Source of the DNA: a virus
DNA length: 58,938 bases
Virus record (IMG/VR): IMGVR_UViG_3300030114_000013
Span: 1-58,938 of that record
Reading direction: 5' to 3' (one strand)
Part shown: positions 15,061 through 24,739 of the stretch, in pieces
Layout of the letters: each line of letters opens with the position of its first letter
Position numbering within the stretch: the first letter of the stretch is position 1
Position numbers and translations under genes: made by a program
Notes under the pieces: model-generated
What the model was told of the DNA's origin: nothing
Seen by the model: only the letters and a program-made list of their open reading frames with translations
The model's database searches: none

Positions 15061-16829
15061 TGGCATCACAGAATAATTTTAAAACAGAAAACAATAACAA
15101 ATCTAAAGATAGAAATGACATATATAATTCAGCATTTGAAAGTCCTTTGCAAGAATCTGATATATCTTCATCAATAATAACTAGACATAAAGGTGAATTG
15201 TCAACATTGTGTTCTTATTTGAGATTTTACCCTGATATATTTTATGACATGTTAACTCCTGAAAAGGGGGGGATAAAATTAGATTTATATCAAAGAGTTA
15301 TGATGAGAAGTTTAGCTAGGTTTCCAGAATGTTATTTTTGTATCCCAAGAGGTGGTTCTAAGACACTGACTCAAATAATGGTATGTTATCATACTGCAAT
15401 TTGTTACCCTAATATCACAGTTGCAATAACAGCATCTACAAAAGAAAGTGCAGTTAAAATATGGAAGGAAAAACATGAAGAAATATTAAGATATTATCCT
15501 TCTATTAGAGATGAAATAAAAAGTGCTAACTTTTCAAAAGACACTGGTAGAGTTGAATTTCAAAATGGTGCAGTAATAGATAATCTTGCCAATGCTCAAA
15601 CAAGCAAGGGATTACGTAGAAGAAGGGGTTCGTTGGAAGAATCAGCTTTAATAGATAAAGATTTATATGAAGATGCGATTGAGCCAATATTTAATGTACC
15701 TAGAGTTACCATGTCTGGAGAAATAGATCCAACTGAATTAAATGGTCAAATAAATAGATTCTCAACTTCGGGATATAAAAATTCTGACGAATATGAAAAA
15801 ATACTGACAATGACTAGAGATATGTATGACTTGAATGGGTCTTTTGTTTTTGGCTCAGATTGGTACATACCTGTTCATTTTGGTAGACAAAAACGTTCAA
15901 CTATAGATAAAGCTAGGCGTGGTAATGTAATTAGATTTAAACAAAACTATTTATGTGAATGGATAGGTGTAAGTGACGGTGGATTAGTTAATATTAGTAA
16001 ATTAATGAAAGCAATGATTTTAGAAAAACCAGAAATCGAATGTCCTAAAGATAAAAACGGAAAGTGTTTATTAAACGAGTATGTAATAAGTGCTGATATT
16101 GCAAGAAGTAATTCAGAGAACAATAATAAAACTCAAATTGTTGTATTGAAAGTAATAAGAGATAAAAGTGGAAGAGTTCGTCAAGTCCAAGCAGTTAACA
16201 TAATAAATCCTCCAAATGGATTAAATTATGAAGAACAATCAATAGTAATTAAAAGAATATTTTATAAATATGGTGGACATTTAGATATGAATAAATCAAG
16301 AGTAAAAGCCATAATTATTGATGCCAACGGAGTAGGTCAAGGCGTCGTGGAAAAATTATTAGAAGAACAAACAGATTACCAAACTAATGATGAATTAGGA
16401 GCTTTCGCAACAATTAATACAGAAGATAAATGTCAACCTTATGCACCTAAATTGGTTTATGCATTAAAAGCACAAGGAATAAATTCAGATATAATAAGAA
16501 TTTTTATTGGATATGTAGAATCTAGCCAATTAAAGTTATTAAGAAAAATAGATGATATGAAAGACAATGATGAATTTATGGGGTTAGAATCATCATTAAA
16601 AGATTCTATGGAACATGCATGTTTAAACACACAATTTTTAATAGATGAAGTATCAAATTTAAAATTAAAAAAGACCGAGTCTAGTGGAAAATATAGTGTT
16701 GAACAAGTTGTAAAACGTGTAGACAAGGATAGATGGTCAGCGTTAGTTTATGGATTATATTATATAGATGTGTTTATGAATGAAGAAGAAATTCCAGAAG
16801 ATGATGATGATGACTTAGTATACTATTAA
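15060..16829 (+). CDS. terL: Terminase large subunit
   Basis: A 589-residue packaging motor. The ATPase half has a Walker A-like IPRGGSKT (residues 95-102), a TASTKESA motif, and the Walker B/catalytic pair GSLEESALID with Glu193-Glu194. The nuclease half has the acidic residues in ISADIAR, IIIDANGVG and DKDRWSALVYG, expected of the RNase H-like fold that cuts concatemers. The acidic tail (EEIPEDDDDD) may contact the portal. Together with the preceding small-subunit gene it forms the packaging complex docking on the portal encoded next. Nothing suggests truncation. Confidence 0.95.
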   Translation: MASQNNFKTENNNKSKDRNDIYNSAFESPLQESDISSSIITRHKGELSTLCSYLRFYPDIFYDMLTPEKGGIKLDLYQRVMMRSLARFPECYFCIPRGGSKTLTQIMVCYHTAICYPNITVAITASTKESAVKIWKEKHEEILRYYPSIRDEIKSANFSKDTGRVEFQNGAVIDNLANAQTSKGLRRRRGSLEESALIDKDLYEDAIEPIFNVPRVTMSGEIDPTELNGQINRFSTSGYKNSDEYEKILTMTRDMYDLNGSFVFGSDWYIPVHFGRQKRSTIDKARRGNVIRFKQNYLCEWIGVSDGGLVNISKLMKAMILEKPEIECPKDKNGKCLLNEYVISADIARSNSENNNKTQIVVLKVIRDKSGRVRQVQAVNIINPPNGLNYEEQSIVIKRIFYKYGGHLDMNKSRVKAIIIDANGVGQGVVEKLLEEQTDYQTNDELGAFATINTEDKCQPYAPKLVYALKAQGINSDIIRIFIGYVESSQLKLLRKIDDMKDNDEFMGLESSLKDSMEHACLNTQFLIDEVSNLKLKKTESSGKYSVEQVVKRVDKDRWSALVYGLYYIDVFMNEEEIPEDDDDDLVYY

Positions 16830-16879
16830 AAACAAATTATATCATATTAAATTAATAAAGAGAAAGGAGGGATGTAATT

Positions 16880-18475
16880 TTGGATAATATAAATGAATTT
16901 CAACAGTTGTATTATAATTCAACAGAAAACTCTAAAAAATATCAAGTAAAAGAAGATACCTATTCAAATGGTGTAAAAATGAATATTCTAAATACAACTA
17001 TTGATCGAGACGTTGATGTTAGTTCTTATGGGTTTAAAACGAATATGTTTAGACAAGGCATGACACCCGATATAAATATAAAAAAAGTAGAGCAATGTTT
17101 AAAAAACCCTGAAACTAACAAAAAAATATTATCCCAATTATCTAAATGGTATTACATTTCCAATGGTGAAGTATTTCAGTTATATGATTTAGCAAGAGTA
17201 TTATCTTCATTAGATTATAAAATAAATTGTATTGAAAAAGATAGTAAATATGATAAAAACGTATTATCTATAAAAAAAGAATTAAGAAAAGTAAATCATA
17301 AAGAAATATCAAGAGATATAATAACTCAGCTAGTTACTACTGGTACAGTAGTTGGATTATGGTTGGATAACAATGGAGAATATTATCCTTATATATTTGA
17401 TGATCTTGAATATGTATTTCCTGCTTATAGAGAAAAAGGTAAATGGGTTATTTGGTTTGATTTAGCATATTTAAATACGTTTTCTGATATTGAAAGAAAA
17501 GTTTATTTGGAGGGTTTAAAACCATACATAACAATTGAAGATTATGATAATTATGTAGCAAATTCAACTAAGTGTAGATATATACAATTCCCAATAGAAA
17601 GAAGTATTTGTATTAGAACTCATACAGTATCTAGAAATCAGAGATTTGGGATACCTTGGTCTACACAAGCAATAGGTGATATAAATCATAAAAAGAAATT
17701 AAAAGACTTGGAAAAATCTGTAGCAAATAAAATTATAAATGCTACTGCAATATTAACAATAGGAGATGAACAAAATCCAAATTTAAAACTTGGTAAAAAT
17801 GCAAAGACAAAAGTATTTGGTGGAGTTAAGAAAGCATTAACTGAAAATGAAGAAGATGGTGGAGTTTCGGTAGTAGCTATTCCTGAATGGACTAAAATGG
17901 AATTCCAAAAGATAGGGAAAGAACCGTTAGACCCTGATAAATTTGAGAGTGTTAATAGTGATGTTCAGAATGATTTAGGATATGCAAAAGGACTGATAAC
18001 TGGTAAAGAAGGTAATTATGCTAGTAATAATTTAAGTTTAACTATTTTTTACATGAAACTTGGTGAAATATTAGAAAACATTGAAAGTGAAGTATTCAAT
18101 AAATTAATAAACTTATTATTAAAAGACAAATATTCTGATATCTTTTATTTAGAATATGATAAGTCTATTCCTTTAGATAAGAAAACAAAATTAACTACTT
18201 TATCTATTATGGAAGCACAAGGATATACTATAAAACCTATTCTTGAATTAATGGGAATTGATTATATGGAATATATTGAGCAATCTAAATACGAAATTGA
18301 AACACTGAAACTTAGAGAAAAGATAACTCCACCAATGAATACTAACAATATAAGTGCAAACGATCCTAATAAAACAGTTGGTAGAACAGAAGACACAAGT
18401 AATTTAAATAGTTCGACTGTTACAAGTAAAGAATCAAACGGGAATGCAAACCCAAAGCCAACTAATAGTAAATGA
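16880..18475 (+). CDS. Portal protein
   Basis: A 531-residue protein in the expected place after TerL. It starts at TTG 16880 behind AAAGGAGGG; the ATG inside the ribosome site is followed at once by a stop. It shows the portal pattern: an alpha/beta stem region, a clip-like segment around HTVSRNQRFGIPWSTQAIGDI, a long helix (LKDLEKSVANKIIN), and the late wing region with LDPDKFESVNSDVQNDLG. The last 60 residues are Thr/Ser/Asn-rich and low-complexity. It forms the dodecameric DNA gate of the head. The assignment rests on order and overall pattern. Confidence 0.85.
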   Translation: MDNINEFQQLYYNSTENSKKYQVKEDTYSNGVKMNILNTTIDRDVDVSSYGFKTNMFRQGMTPDINIKKVEQCLKNPETNKKILSQLSKWYYISNGEVFQLYDLARVLSSLDYKINCIEKDSKYDKNVLSIKKELRKVNHKEISRDIITQLVTTGTVVGLWLDNNGEYYPYIFDDLEYVFPAYREKGKWVIWFDLAYLNTFSDIERKVYLEGLKPYITIEDYDNYVANSTKCRYIQFPIERSICIRTHTVSRNQRFGIPWSTQAIGDINHKKKLKDLEKSVANKIINATAILTIGDEQNPNLKLGKNAKTKVFGGVKKALTENEEDGGVSVVAIPEWTKMEFQKIGKEPLDPDKFESVNSDVQNDLGYAKGLITGKEGNYASNNLSLTIFYMKLGEILENIESEVFNKLINLLLKDKYSDIFYLEYDKSIPLDKKTKLTTLSIMEAQGYTIKPILELMGIDYMEYIEQSKYEIETLKLREKITPPMNTNNISANDPNKTVGRTEDTSNLNSSTVTSKESNGNANPKPTNSK

Positions 18476-18490
18476 TGAGGTGATTAAAAT

Positions 18491-18637
18491 ATGGACGATG
18501 TATTAGTTTGTAAGAAAGAAAAATATTGTGAAATATTTATAAATGGGACAACTGCAATATTAGATTATTTAAATTTCCCACAAATTAAAGACATGACCGA
18601 TGCCGAAATAATAGAATTTTATAATAATGGTTTTTGA
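18491..18637 (+). CDS. 48-residue hypothetical protein
   Basis: A short ORF with a very good GAGGTGA site seven bases before ATG 18491 and another gene close behind, so it is probably translated. The product is slightly acidic, with KKEKYCEIFINGTTAILDYL and a C-terminal helix (MTDAEIIEFYNNGF). No known family is recognised. It lies between portal and protease, a location where small head proteins are often found. Confidence 0.6.
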   Translation: MDDVLVCKKEKYCEIFINGTTAILDYLNFPQIKDMTDAEIIEFYNNGF

Positions 18638-18656
18638 TGAAAGGAGGTGATGTAAT

Positions 18657-20186
18657 GTGGACGTAGCAAGAACTTTACAAATGAAACTGGAAAGTTTTAG
18701 TAAAGTTTATAATGAAAATAATATAGAAGACCCTACTCTAATTAAAGCTACTTTTATTATATTAGAAGTTGATTCAGTTAGTGGAAATAATGAAGTAATA
18801 ACAAAAGAAGAAGCTTTAAAAATGTCCCCAACTATGGCATTGAAACCACTTGTATGTCAATATACTCCAACGACAAATTATATAATCCCAGATGACCATT
18901 TTGGTTCTCATGGAAAAATAAAAGATAATTTTAGAAAAAATGGAGCAGAACTTATTACAACAAATAGTTTTGCTATAGGAGTATCTAAAGATGGTTGTTA
19001 TATGTCTACAATTGAAAAAGATGGACAAACAGTTGAGGTATTAAAATGTGACTATTATTTATGGTTAACAAGATATTTAAATATCTGTTCTCTTATGGAA
19101 GACATTTATAATAGTGGAACAGATTTATATTCAAGTTGTGAATACATTTATAAAGCAGAAGACGTAGACACGATAGAAGGCGTTAAGTATCCTAAAAATT
19201 TAATATTTGAAGGACATTGTTTATTGGGTTCAAGAAATGATGGTTCAATAGTAGAACCAGCTTTTGAAGTATCTAAAATGACAACCTTTAATGAAAAATG
19301 GACAAGTGTGCTTAATGAAACTATAAATAAAACATTAAATAATAAGGAGGAAGAAGAAATGGCTTTTAAAAAAGAAGATTGGATAACCATTGTTAACGAA
19401 TTATCTCATGGAGATATAAAAGGTAGCTTGTATACTGCATTATCAAAAGTAATGATAGCAGATGATTTTTATGGGGTATGGATAAGTAATTATGATGTAT
19501 ATGATACTTATTTCGTATATGATGTTTATGAAGGTGATTCATATAAACACTATAAGGTAAATTATACAAAAACAGATACAGATGTAACTATAGACTATGC
19601 TAATAAAGTATTAGTAGAATGGACTGACTTATGGGTAGAAGTATCTGCAAGTACTACTGCTGTAACTGATGCTGTTATAACTGTTGAAACTACAATGAAT
19701 GAAAAAATTGTAGAAAAAGATAACACAATAAAATCCCTTAATGACAAAATTACAAATTTAGAAGGGGAGAAAGTTTCTTTAAATGAAAAGTATACAAAAG
19801 CAAGTGATACTATAACTTCACTAAATGAAAAGGTTACAGAATTACAACCTATTGTAGATACTTATAATAAAGGACAATATGAAAGTCAATTAAATGAAAA
19901 GAAAACTTATTATGAGAATAAATTTACAAGCTTAAATGCAATTGATAAATTTAATTCAAATGAAGTTCAAAACTTAATTGTTAAGTCTTTAAATGAAATT
20001 GAAGCTAAAGAAAAATTAAGCGATATGCTTATTGAATTAGTTCCAATAACAAATGAAGTTTCAAAAATAAATGGCAATATTACGATACCAAGTAACGCTG
20101 TTAAAACATTAAATTCAATGTCTGATATAGAAATACCAAATGAGGCAGAAGTAAAAAATGATTTTGATAGCCAATTTACAATATAA
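18657..20186 (+). CDS. Capsid protease/scaffold fusion
   Basis: A 509-residue protein starting at GTG 18657 behind AAAGGAGGTGA. The N-terminal 225 residues are a compact domain with GHCLLGSRNDGSIVEPAF late in it; such a domain just before the capsid gene is expected to be the prohead protease, although a clear catalytic triad was not read. Then comes the spacer KEEEEMAFKKED and a C-terminal scaffold-like part with a coiled coil at about residues 345-400 (repeats of SLNEK/LNDK). An internal ribosome site makes the scaffold part available on its own (next entry). The arrangement recalls protease/scaffold pairs such as lambda C/Nu3. Confidence 0.7.
   Translation: MDVARTLQMKLESFSKVYNENNIEDPTLIKATFIILEVDSVSGNNEVITKEEALKMSPTMALKPLVCQYTPTTNYIIPDDHFGSHGKIKDNFRKNGAELITTNSFAIGVSKDGCYMSTIEKDGQTVEVLKCDYYLWLTRYLNICSLMEDIYNSGTDLYSSCEYIYKAEDVDTIEGVKYPKNLIFEGHCLLGSRNDGSIVEPAFEVSKMTTFNEKWTSVLNETINKTLNNKEEEEMAFKKEDWITIVNELSHGDIKGSLYTALSKVMIADDFYGVWISNYDVYDTYFVYDVYEGDSYKHYKVNYTKTDTDVTIDYANKVLVEWTDLWVEVSASTTAVTDAVITVETTMNEKIVEKDNTIKSLNDKITNLEGEKVSLNEKYTKASDTITSLNEKVTELQPIVDTYNKGQYESQLNEKKTYYENKFTSLNAIDKFNSNEVQNLIVKSLNEIEAKEKLSDMLIELVPITNEVSKINGNITIPSNAVKTLNSMSDIEIPNEAEVKNDFDSQFTI
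19359..20186 (+). CDS. Nested scaffold protein from an internal start
   Basis: GGAGG at 19346-19350 lies exactly 8 bases before an in-frame ATG (19359) inside the protease gene, a spacing as good as any real start in the window. The product would be 275 residues (codon 235 onward), beginning MAFKKED and holding the coiled coil and C-terminal capsid-binding part without the protease domain. Scaffold made in excess of protease by such an internal start is well known in tailed phages. Translation from here is inferred from the ribosome site. Confidence 0.6.
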   Translation: MAFKKEDWITIVNELSHGDIKGSLYTALSKVMIADDFYGVWISNYDVYDTYFVYDVYEGDSYKHYKVNYTKTDTDVTIDYANKVLVEWTDLWVEVSASTTAVTDAVITVETTMNEKIVEKDNTIKSLNDKITNLEGEKVSLNEKYTKASDTITSLNEKVTELQPIVDTYNKGQYESQLNEKKTYYENKFTSLNAIDKFNSNEVQNLIVKSLNEIEAKEKLSDMLIELVPITNEVSKINGNITIPSNAVKTLNSMSDIEIPNEAEVKNDFDSQFTI

Positions 20187-20221
20187 AAAACAAAATAAAT
20201 TAAGAAAGAAGGAATATTAAT

Positions 20222-20815
20222 ATGTCAAGTAGATTTGTAGATTATTTAAACACAAGAGGAACTTACGCAGTAGGTAACTTAAATTCATGGGAAATGGAAC
20301 AAGTAAATCAAGGTGCATTAGTAAAAGATGCCTCAATAGAAAATTTTACAATGGTTGAGTTATTCTTTGAGAATGAAGATCCAACTGACCTAACTACACC
20401 AGTAGTAAGAAAATGTAAAAAATTAACTGATGGGACTAAACCACAATATTTAATTGCTTCAGTAGAAAGAAGAGTATTCGAAAATGACAATGTCTTAGGG
20501 CTAATGCAAGAAGAATTAAGTGATTTTTATAATGCAAAAGGAGAACAAGGAGCAATTTACCATATTCCAATAGGAAAAAGAATTCAAGTTTCTAAATTTG
20601 CAATGTGTGCTGAAACAGGAAAAGAAGTTACTGCAATTGTAAATGGTATGGGTGCATATTTTGATGCAACATTAGGAAAATTCGTAATTGTTGATTTAAC
20701 AAAAATCCCAACAAATTATACTAATTCAACTAAAAAGTTCGTAGTAGTTGCAAATGGCGATGAAATTGCAACATTATGTGGACAACAATTAGTTGGATTA
20801 GAAGCTATATCTTAA
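20222..20815 (+). CDS. Probable head decoration or accessory capsid protein
   Basis: A 197-residue protein between scaffold and major capsid genes, each with its own AGAAGGAAT-type site. It is beta-rich and neutral, with no cysteine-rich or catalytic motif; the segment GEQGAIYHIPIGKRIQVSKF and the C-terminal KKFVVVANGDEIATLC look like strands. The place is typical of decoration proteins that bind the outside of the capsid, but the sequence alone does not prove that. Confidence 0.55.
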   Translation: MSSRFVDYLNTRGTYAVGNLNSWEMEQVNQGALVKDASIENFTMVELFFENEDPTDLTTPVVRKCKKLTDGTKPQYLIASVERRVFENDNVLGLMQEELSDFYNAKGEQGAIYHIPIGKRIQVSKFAMCAETGKEVTAIVNGMGAYFDATLGKFVIVDLTKIPTNYTNSTKKFVVVANGDEIATLCGQQLVGLEAIS

Positions 20816-20846
20816 TAAAATAATAAAAGAAAGAAGGAATTAAATT

Positions 20847-21890
20847 ATGTTAGACGAAAAAAAATTAGTAAAATTAGGAATTAAAGTATACAATGAAAAA
20901 GCGGATATGACATTAGATGAAAAAACTAATAAATATACTGCATGTGATGATGGATATATAAAACAATTATGTCAAAAAACCTTTGGAGATGGTTCGTTAA
21001 ATCCAGATCCTTCAATGTTACATCAATTCAATAATATATTAGTAAAAACTGCTGATTATGTGGTTGAACCAACAGTTACAGAAATGTTAAATACAATGGC
21101 GAATTTTCAAGCTGTTGATGTAACTACTACTGTAATATATGATGTTCCACAATTAATTAACAGACCTAAAATTATGTATAGTGCTGTAGGTTCTACTGCT
21201 GATTTAATCAGAATGAGCCAAGATACAAAAAAAGTACCAGCTCAAAGAAGAGTACATACTTTTGCACTTTATTACAATCCATTAGATTTTGTAACTGATT
21301 CAGTTAAAACATTTAATGACACAATCAATATGTTGGCTGAGGAAAAATTAAGAAGATATTTTGGATTAGTAATGCAATGTATTGATAAAGCAGTCGCTTC
21401 ACACGACATCCCTGCTAAAAATAATTTAAAAACTTCTAATATAACTATGGGAGACTATAGAAAATTAGAAAATAGATTTATCAGATGGGGTGGAAAGCCA
21501 GTATTAATTGCTGACGCTACTTTAATTGACGCATTAGCTTCACAATTAGTTCAAACAACAAGTCAATATAGAAGTGAATCATATGCTGATGAATTAAGAG
21601 AAGCAATGCAAATTACAAATTTCTCTAGAACAACTGCTGTAAATATAAATAACCCATTTATTGATAAGGCTGGTGATAAAACTCAATATCCAGAAGGAAC
21701 AGGTTATATATTTGCTGGTTCTATATCTGGTAAGAAACCAGTTCAAATCACTGAATTTGGTGGAATGAGACAAACATCAGAACAAAATAACACAGATAAG
21801 AGAATTAAAATGCAAGTAGATTGGGAAGCCGACGTAACTTTGCTTTTTGGAAGACTAATCGGAGTTGTTAAGGACGATGCTATTCTATAA
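20847..21890 (+). CDS. Major capsid protein
   Basis: A 347-residue protein after scaffold and decoration genes. It has the features of HK97-fold capsid proteins of Firmicute phages: an N-terminal helical arm, a long beta-strand pair around TTTVIYDVPQLINRP, a spine helix in the middle (KLRRYFGLVMQCIDKAVA), and a C-terminal GRLIGVVKDDAIL that ends in a strand. No truncation is seen. It should form the icosahedral shell; the hairpin directly after the gene fits a highly expressed, stable messenger. Confidence 0.85.
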   Translation: MLDEKKLVKLGIKVYNEKADMTLDEKTNKYTACDDGYIKQLCQKTFGDGSLNPDPSMLHQFNNILVKTADYVVEPTVTEMLNTMANFQAVDVTTTVIYDVPQLINRPKIMYSAVGSTADLIRMSQDTKKVPAQRRVHTFALYYNPLDFVTDSVKTFNDTINMLAEEKLRRYFGLVMQCIDKAVASHDIPAKNNLKTSNITMGDYRKLENRFIRWGGKPVLIADATLIDALASQLVQTTSQYRSESYADELREAMQITNFSRTTAVNINNPFIDKAGDKTQYPEGTGYIFAGSISGKKPVQITEFGGMRQTSEQNNTDKRIKMQVDWEADVTLLFGRLIGVVKDDAIL

Positions 21891-21908
21891 TTGATAAATT
21901 AAAACAAT

Positions 21909-21930
21909 TAGGAGGAATAATTTCCTCCTA
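21909..21930 (+). other. Strong hairpin after the capsid gene
   Basis: TAGGAGGAA (21909-21917) pairs with TTCCTCCTA (21922-21930) with a 4-base loop and no T run behind it. It probably stabilises the capsid mRNA or weakens transcription slightly. The 3' arm is itself an anti-Shine-Dalgarno sequence. Confidence 0.6.
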
Positions 21931-21958
21931 TATAAACAAATTAAAGGAGAGAATTAAG

Positions 21959-22423
21959 ATGAATGAAATAGTAAAATTAGCAAGATACAGAAGTGGTGAA
22001 TATACAGTAAATCATGATGGAAAAAGATATTACTGGGTGGGTTCAAAAAATGGAATCATAAATACAGTTCCAGTACCTAAAGAAGTATATGATTGGTTAT
22101 TAATAGGAACTAGAGCTATTTCTAGTGGTGAATTAGTGCCAGTAGAAGAAGAAGCAAAAGAACAATTATCATACACAGAAAATGTTGAAGAAGTAATGAA
22201 AAATGTTCACACAGAAGAAGAAGTTGAGAAGATTTTATCAGGCAATTATAAAGCAATGGAAAAGCAATTAAAGGAAATTACAAATAAGGATGAAAAAGAT
22301 TTCGTTCTTCAAGTAGCAAAGAAAATAAATATTGATTCATCAGCAAAAAGACAATTTATTGTTGATTGGGTGGGAATAAAAGACTTTTCAACAGATGAAG
22401 TTTTTTCACCAGATGAAGAATAA
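21959..22423 (+). CDS. Hypothetical head-region protein
   Basis: A 154-residue acidic protein between the capsid and connector genes, with a good AAAGGAGAG site. The first 60 residues are beta-like (ARYRSGEYTVNHDGKRYYWVG), the rest a glutamate- and lysine-rich helical region. In this position phages often carry a head-tail connector or capsid-associated protein. No specific family is recognised. Confidence 0.6.
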   Translation: MNEIVKLARYRSGEYTVNHDGKRYYWVGSKNGIINTVPVPKEVYDWLLIGTRAISSGELVPVEEEAKEQLSYTENVEEVMKNVHTEEEVEKILSGNYKAMEKQLKEITNKDEKDFVLQVAKKINIDSSAKRQFIVDWVGIKDFSTDEVFSPDEE

Positions 22424-22454
22424 TAAAATAAATAAAAAATAGGAGGTGGTTTAT

Positions 22455-22877
22455 GTGACTACGTATGATGATATTTGGGAATGTTTTCTAACTAATACTA
22501 AGGTTAGTAAATCACTAATTCCTACAAATGATACAATTATATATCAATGGATAAATAATGCAAAAAACTTATACAATAATAAAATGAAACAATATCAAAA
22601 TGATTTTTCATATCCAATACAGTGTGATAGCAATATAGAAATATTAAATGTATCATTAACAGAAGATGAACTATTAATATTTGCAAATTATATCAAATTA
22701 GTATTTCTTAAAAATGAAAAGACTGCTTTTGTTTCGAAGTATGGCGTGTTCCAAAAAGAATTTGGGATAAATAATTACAACGCCCAAGCAAATGCAAAAG
22801 ATTTAGAAGTCAAAGAACAAGAATTACTAATTAATGAACTAATAATAAACGCCCTAGATGATTGGAGTGTTTATTAA
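22455..22877 (+). CDS. Probable head-tail connector protein
   Basis: A 140-residue helical protein. The start is GTG 22455 behind AGGAGGTGG; the ATG at 22453 is out of frame and runs into TGA. It begins VTTYDDIWECFLTNTKV and ends in a helix, the general shape of the gp6-like connector that extends the portal. The next gene overlaps its stop codon (TAATG), showing translational coupling. The role comes from position. Confidence 0.6.
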   Translation: MTTYDDIWECFLTNTKVSKSLIPTNDTIIYQWINNAKNLYNNKMKQYQNDFSYPIQCDSNIEILNVSLTEDELLIFANYIKLVFLKNEKTAFVSKYGVFQKEFGINNYNAQANAKDLEVKEQELLINELIINALDDWSVY

Positions 22878-24109
22878 TGAAAAGTTATGGAGATGAATAT
22901 TATGATAATCCAAACCAAAGAGTTATAGACGATTCAACATATATGTTTATAGAAACTTTAAATAGCGTTGAAGGTAATGATATATATATTGATGATATAC
23001 CTTCTAAAGCTTACATAACTAATAGTACTAACCCTAATAATGAAACAAAAGAAGAAAGAACTATTAGTGTACTAGTTGAACAAATAATAAAAACTGGTAG
23101 TTATATAAAAGGATACGATGATAGTGTTTATTTAGTAATAGCTGGTGTAGACAACCATATATCGCATAAAGAATCAAAAATAAGAAAATGTAATCATTTA
23201 TTAAAATGGATGTATAAGGGTATTATTTTTGAAACCCTGAGTATAGCAGAAAATAACACAAAATACACTGAAGGTATCAAATCAAATGTTAGTGGAATAA
23301 CTGAAATTTCAGCAATGTTTAATGTACGAATCCCTAATAATTTAATTACTAAGAACTTACAAGAAGGACAAAGAATAATATTAAACGGTAATGCTTGGAG
23401 AATGACACAAGTTGATTTTGTTACACTAGAAGGTCTATTATCTATTACGTTAGGAAAAGATAGTATAAATAGTGAAGTAGATGATGTTGAAAATGAGATT
23501 GCTGGAAGATGGGAAAATAAACATACTTATACATATAACATACCTACAAGTTTTGAAGTTTCTAAAGATTCTACATATCAATTAAATTACTCGATAAAGG
23601 ATGAAACTGATAAAGATTTTGATTATTCATTAGTTACAGTAACAACTACTAATAATGCTTTAGTTCAAATTACTAATACAAATGGTGTGATTACGATTAA
23701 GGGGGTAGGTATTGGTATAGGTAATATTAAACTATCAATACCAGTAGGTGAAACGTCTAAAGAATTTAACATTGCTTTTGAGGTTAAATCCATTGTAGTT
23801 GATAAAATTGAATATGGCACTCCAGAATTTAGTAATGGAACTTCATTAAAAGTATTATGTGCAACTACTATAAAATGCACTAAGTATTTGAATGGCATTG
23901 CTCAAGATTTGACAATAGAATGGGAATTAGATTCAGTAGGACAAAGCTTATTAGCGAGTAAAAAGATTGCATTGATAAATAAATCAAATAATGAAGTACA
24001 AATTAAGAATCTAACAGTTAGTGTACCAACTAATATTGGTATAAGTATTAGAGATAGTCTTGATAAAAACGTAATTTTAAATGGACAAGTTATTAATTTA
24101 ATTAAATAA
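22877..24109 (+). CDS. Head-tail junction protein with Ig-like domain
   Basis: A 410-residue protein starting at ATG 22877, overlapping the previous stop; GGAG lies nine bases upstream. The N-terminal half contains strands and QRIILNGNAWRMTQVD, like neck or stopper proteins. The C-terminal part (about 210-410) is made of Ig-like strands (bacterial Ig group 2 pattern: TNTNGVITIKGVGIGIGNIKLSI), a common add-on on exposed phage proteins. It probably sits at the head-tail joint with a surface-exposed Ig domain. Confidence 0.6.
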   Translation: MKSYGDEYYDNPNQRVIDDSTYMFIETLNSVEGNDIYIDDIPSKAYITNSTNPNNETKEERTISVLVEQIIKTGSYIKGYDDSVYLVIAGVDNHISHKESKIRKCNHLLKWMYKGIIFETLSIAENNTKYTEGIKSNVSGITEISAMFNVRIPNNLITKNLQEGQRIILNGNAWRMTQVDFVTLEGLLSITLGKDSINSEVDDVENEIAGRWENKHTYTYNIPTSFEVSKDSTYQLNYSIKDETDKDFDYSLVTVTTTNNALVQITNTNGVITIKGVGIGIGNIKLSIPVGETSKEFNIAFEVKSIVVDKIEYGTPEFSNGTSLKVLCATTIKCTKYLNGIAQDLTIEWELDSVGQSLLASKKIALINKSNNEVQIKNLTVSVPTNIGISIRDSLDKNVILNGQVINLIK

Positions 24110-24124
24110 AGGAGGGTGAAGTTA

Positions 24125-24739
24125 ATGAACTTGGATGACTTAAAATCAATAAGTGATTTTGATAAGTATGAACAATTTATTCGTCAATTTATAGTAACAA
24201 ATAGTAATCTATGGAAATTAATTTTCTACCCTTATTCAGACCCTTTTAATGATGAAAGAGCAATTGACACAGAAGACCCTTATAGAATTTTTACCAGAGA
24301 TACAACTAATAGTAAAAATGGAACAATTTTAGACTCTCATGGAGTAGTTTTATTTCAAGATAAAGATGATACAATACAAAATAGCACAAATACAATTATA
24401 CTTATATCGTTTGAGTCTGCAAGATTAGGAAACTCTCAGCTAATGGATAATAACTATATAATATTTCAAGTAATTTGTAAGGGAAATGATATCAGGAAAT
24501 TAGCCAATGACAAAGATAGAACTGAAGCAATTGTAGAATTTATTGATAGTGAATTTAATTTAGCAAGAATACATGATTTTGGAGAAATAAAAAGGATGAG
24601 TTACAAAAAGTTAAGTTTGAATGAACAAAATATTGGACATGTTGTCGTGTACAAATGTAGAAATCTATCTAGTCATATTTTAGATAATAAAAACTATCTG
24701 AAAAGAACATATGGAGTTGATAGTAGTGAATATTTATAA
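24125..24739 (+). CDS. Hypothetical tail-joining protein
   Basis: A 204-residue protein; ATG 24125 is chosen over the upstream in-frame GTG because AAGGAGGGTGA ends nine bases before it. It has a mixed alpha/beta pattern (NTIILISFESARLGNSQLMDNNYIIFQVIC) like the tail terminator or tail completion proteins usually encoded here. The next gene overlaps its end by 29 bases. The assignment is by position. Confidence 0.5.
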   Translation: MNLDDLKSISDFDKYEQFIRQFIVTNSNLWKLIFYPYSDPFNDERAIDTEDPYRIFTRDTTNSKNGTILDSHGVVLFQDKDDTIQNSTNTIILISFESARLGNSQLMDNNYIIFQVICKGNDIRKLANDKDRTEAIVEFIDSEFNLARIHDFGEIKRMSYKKLSLNEQNIGHVVVYKCRNLSSHILDNKNYLKRTYGVDSSEYL

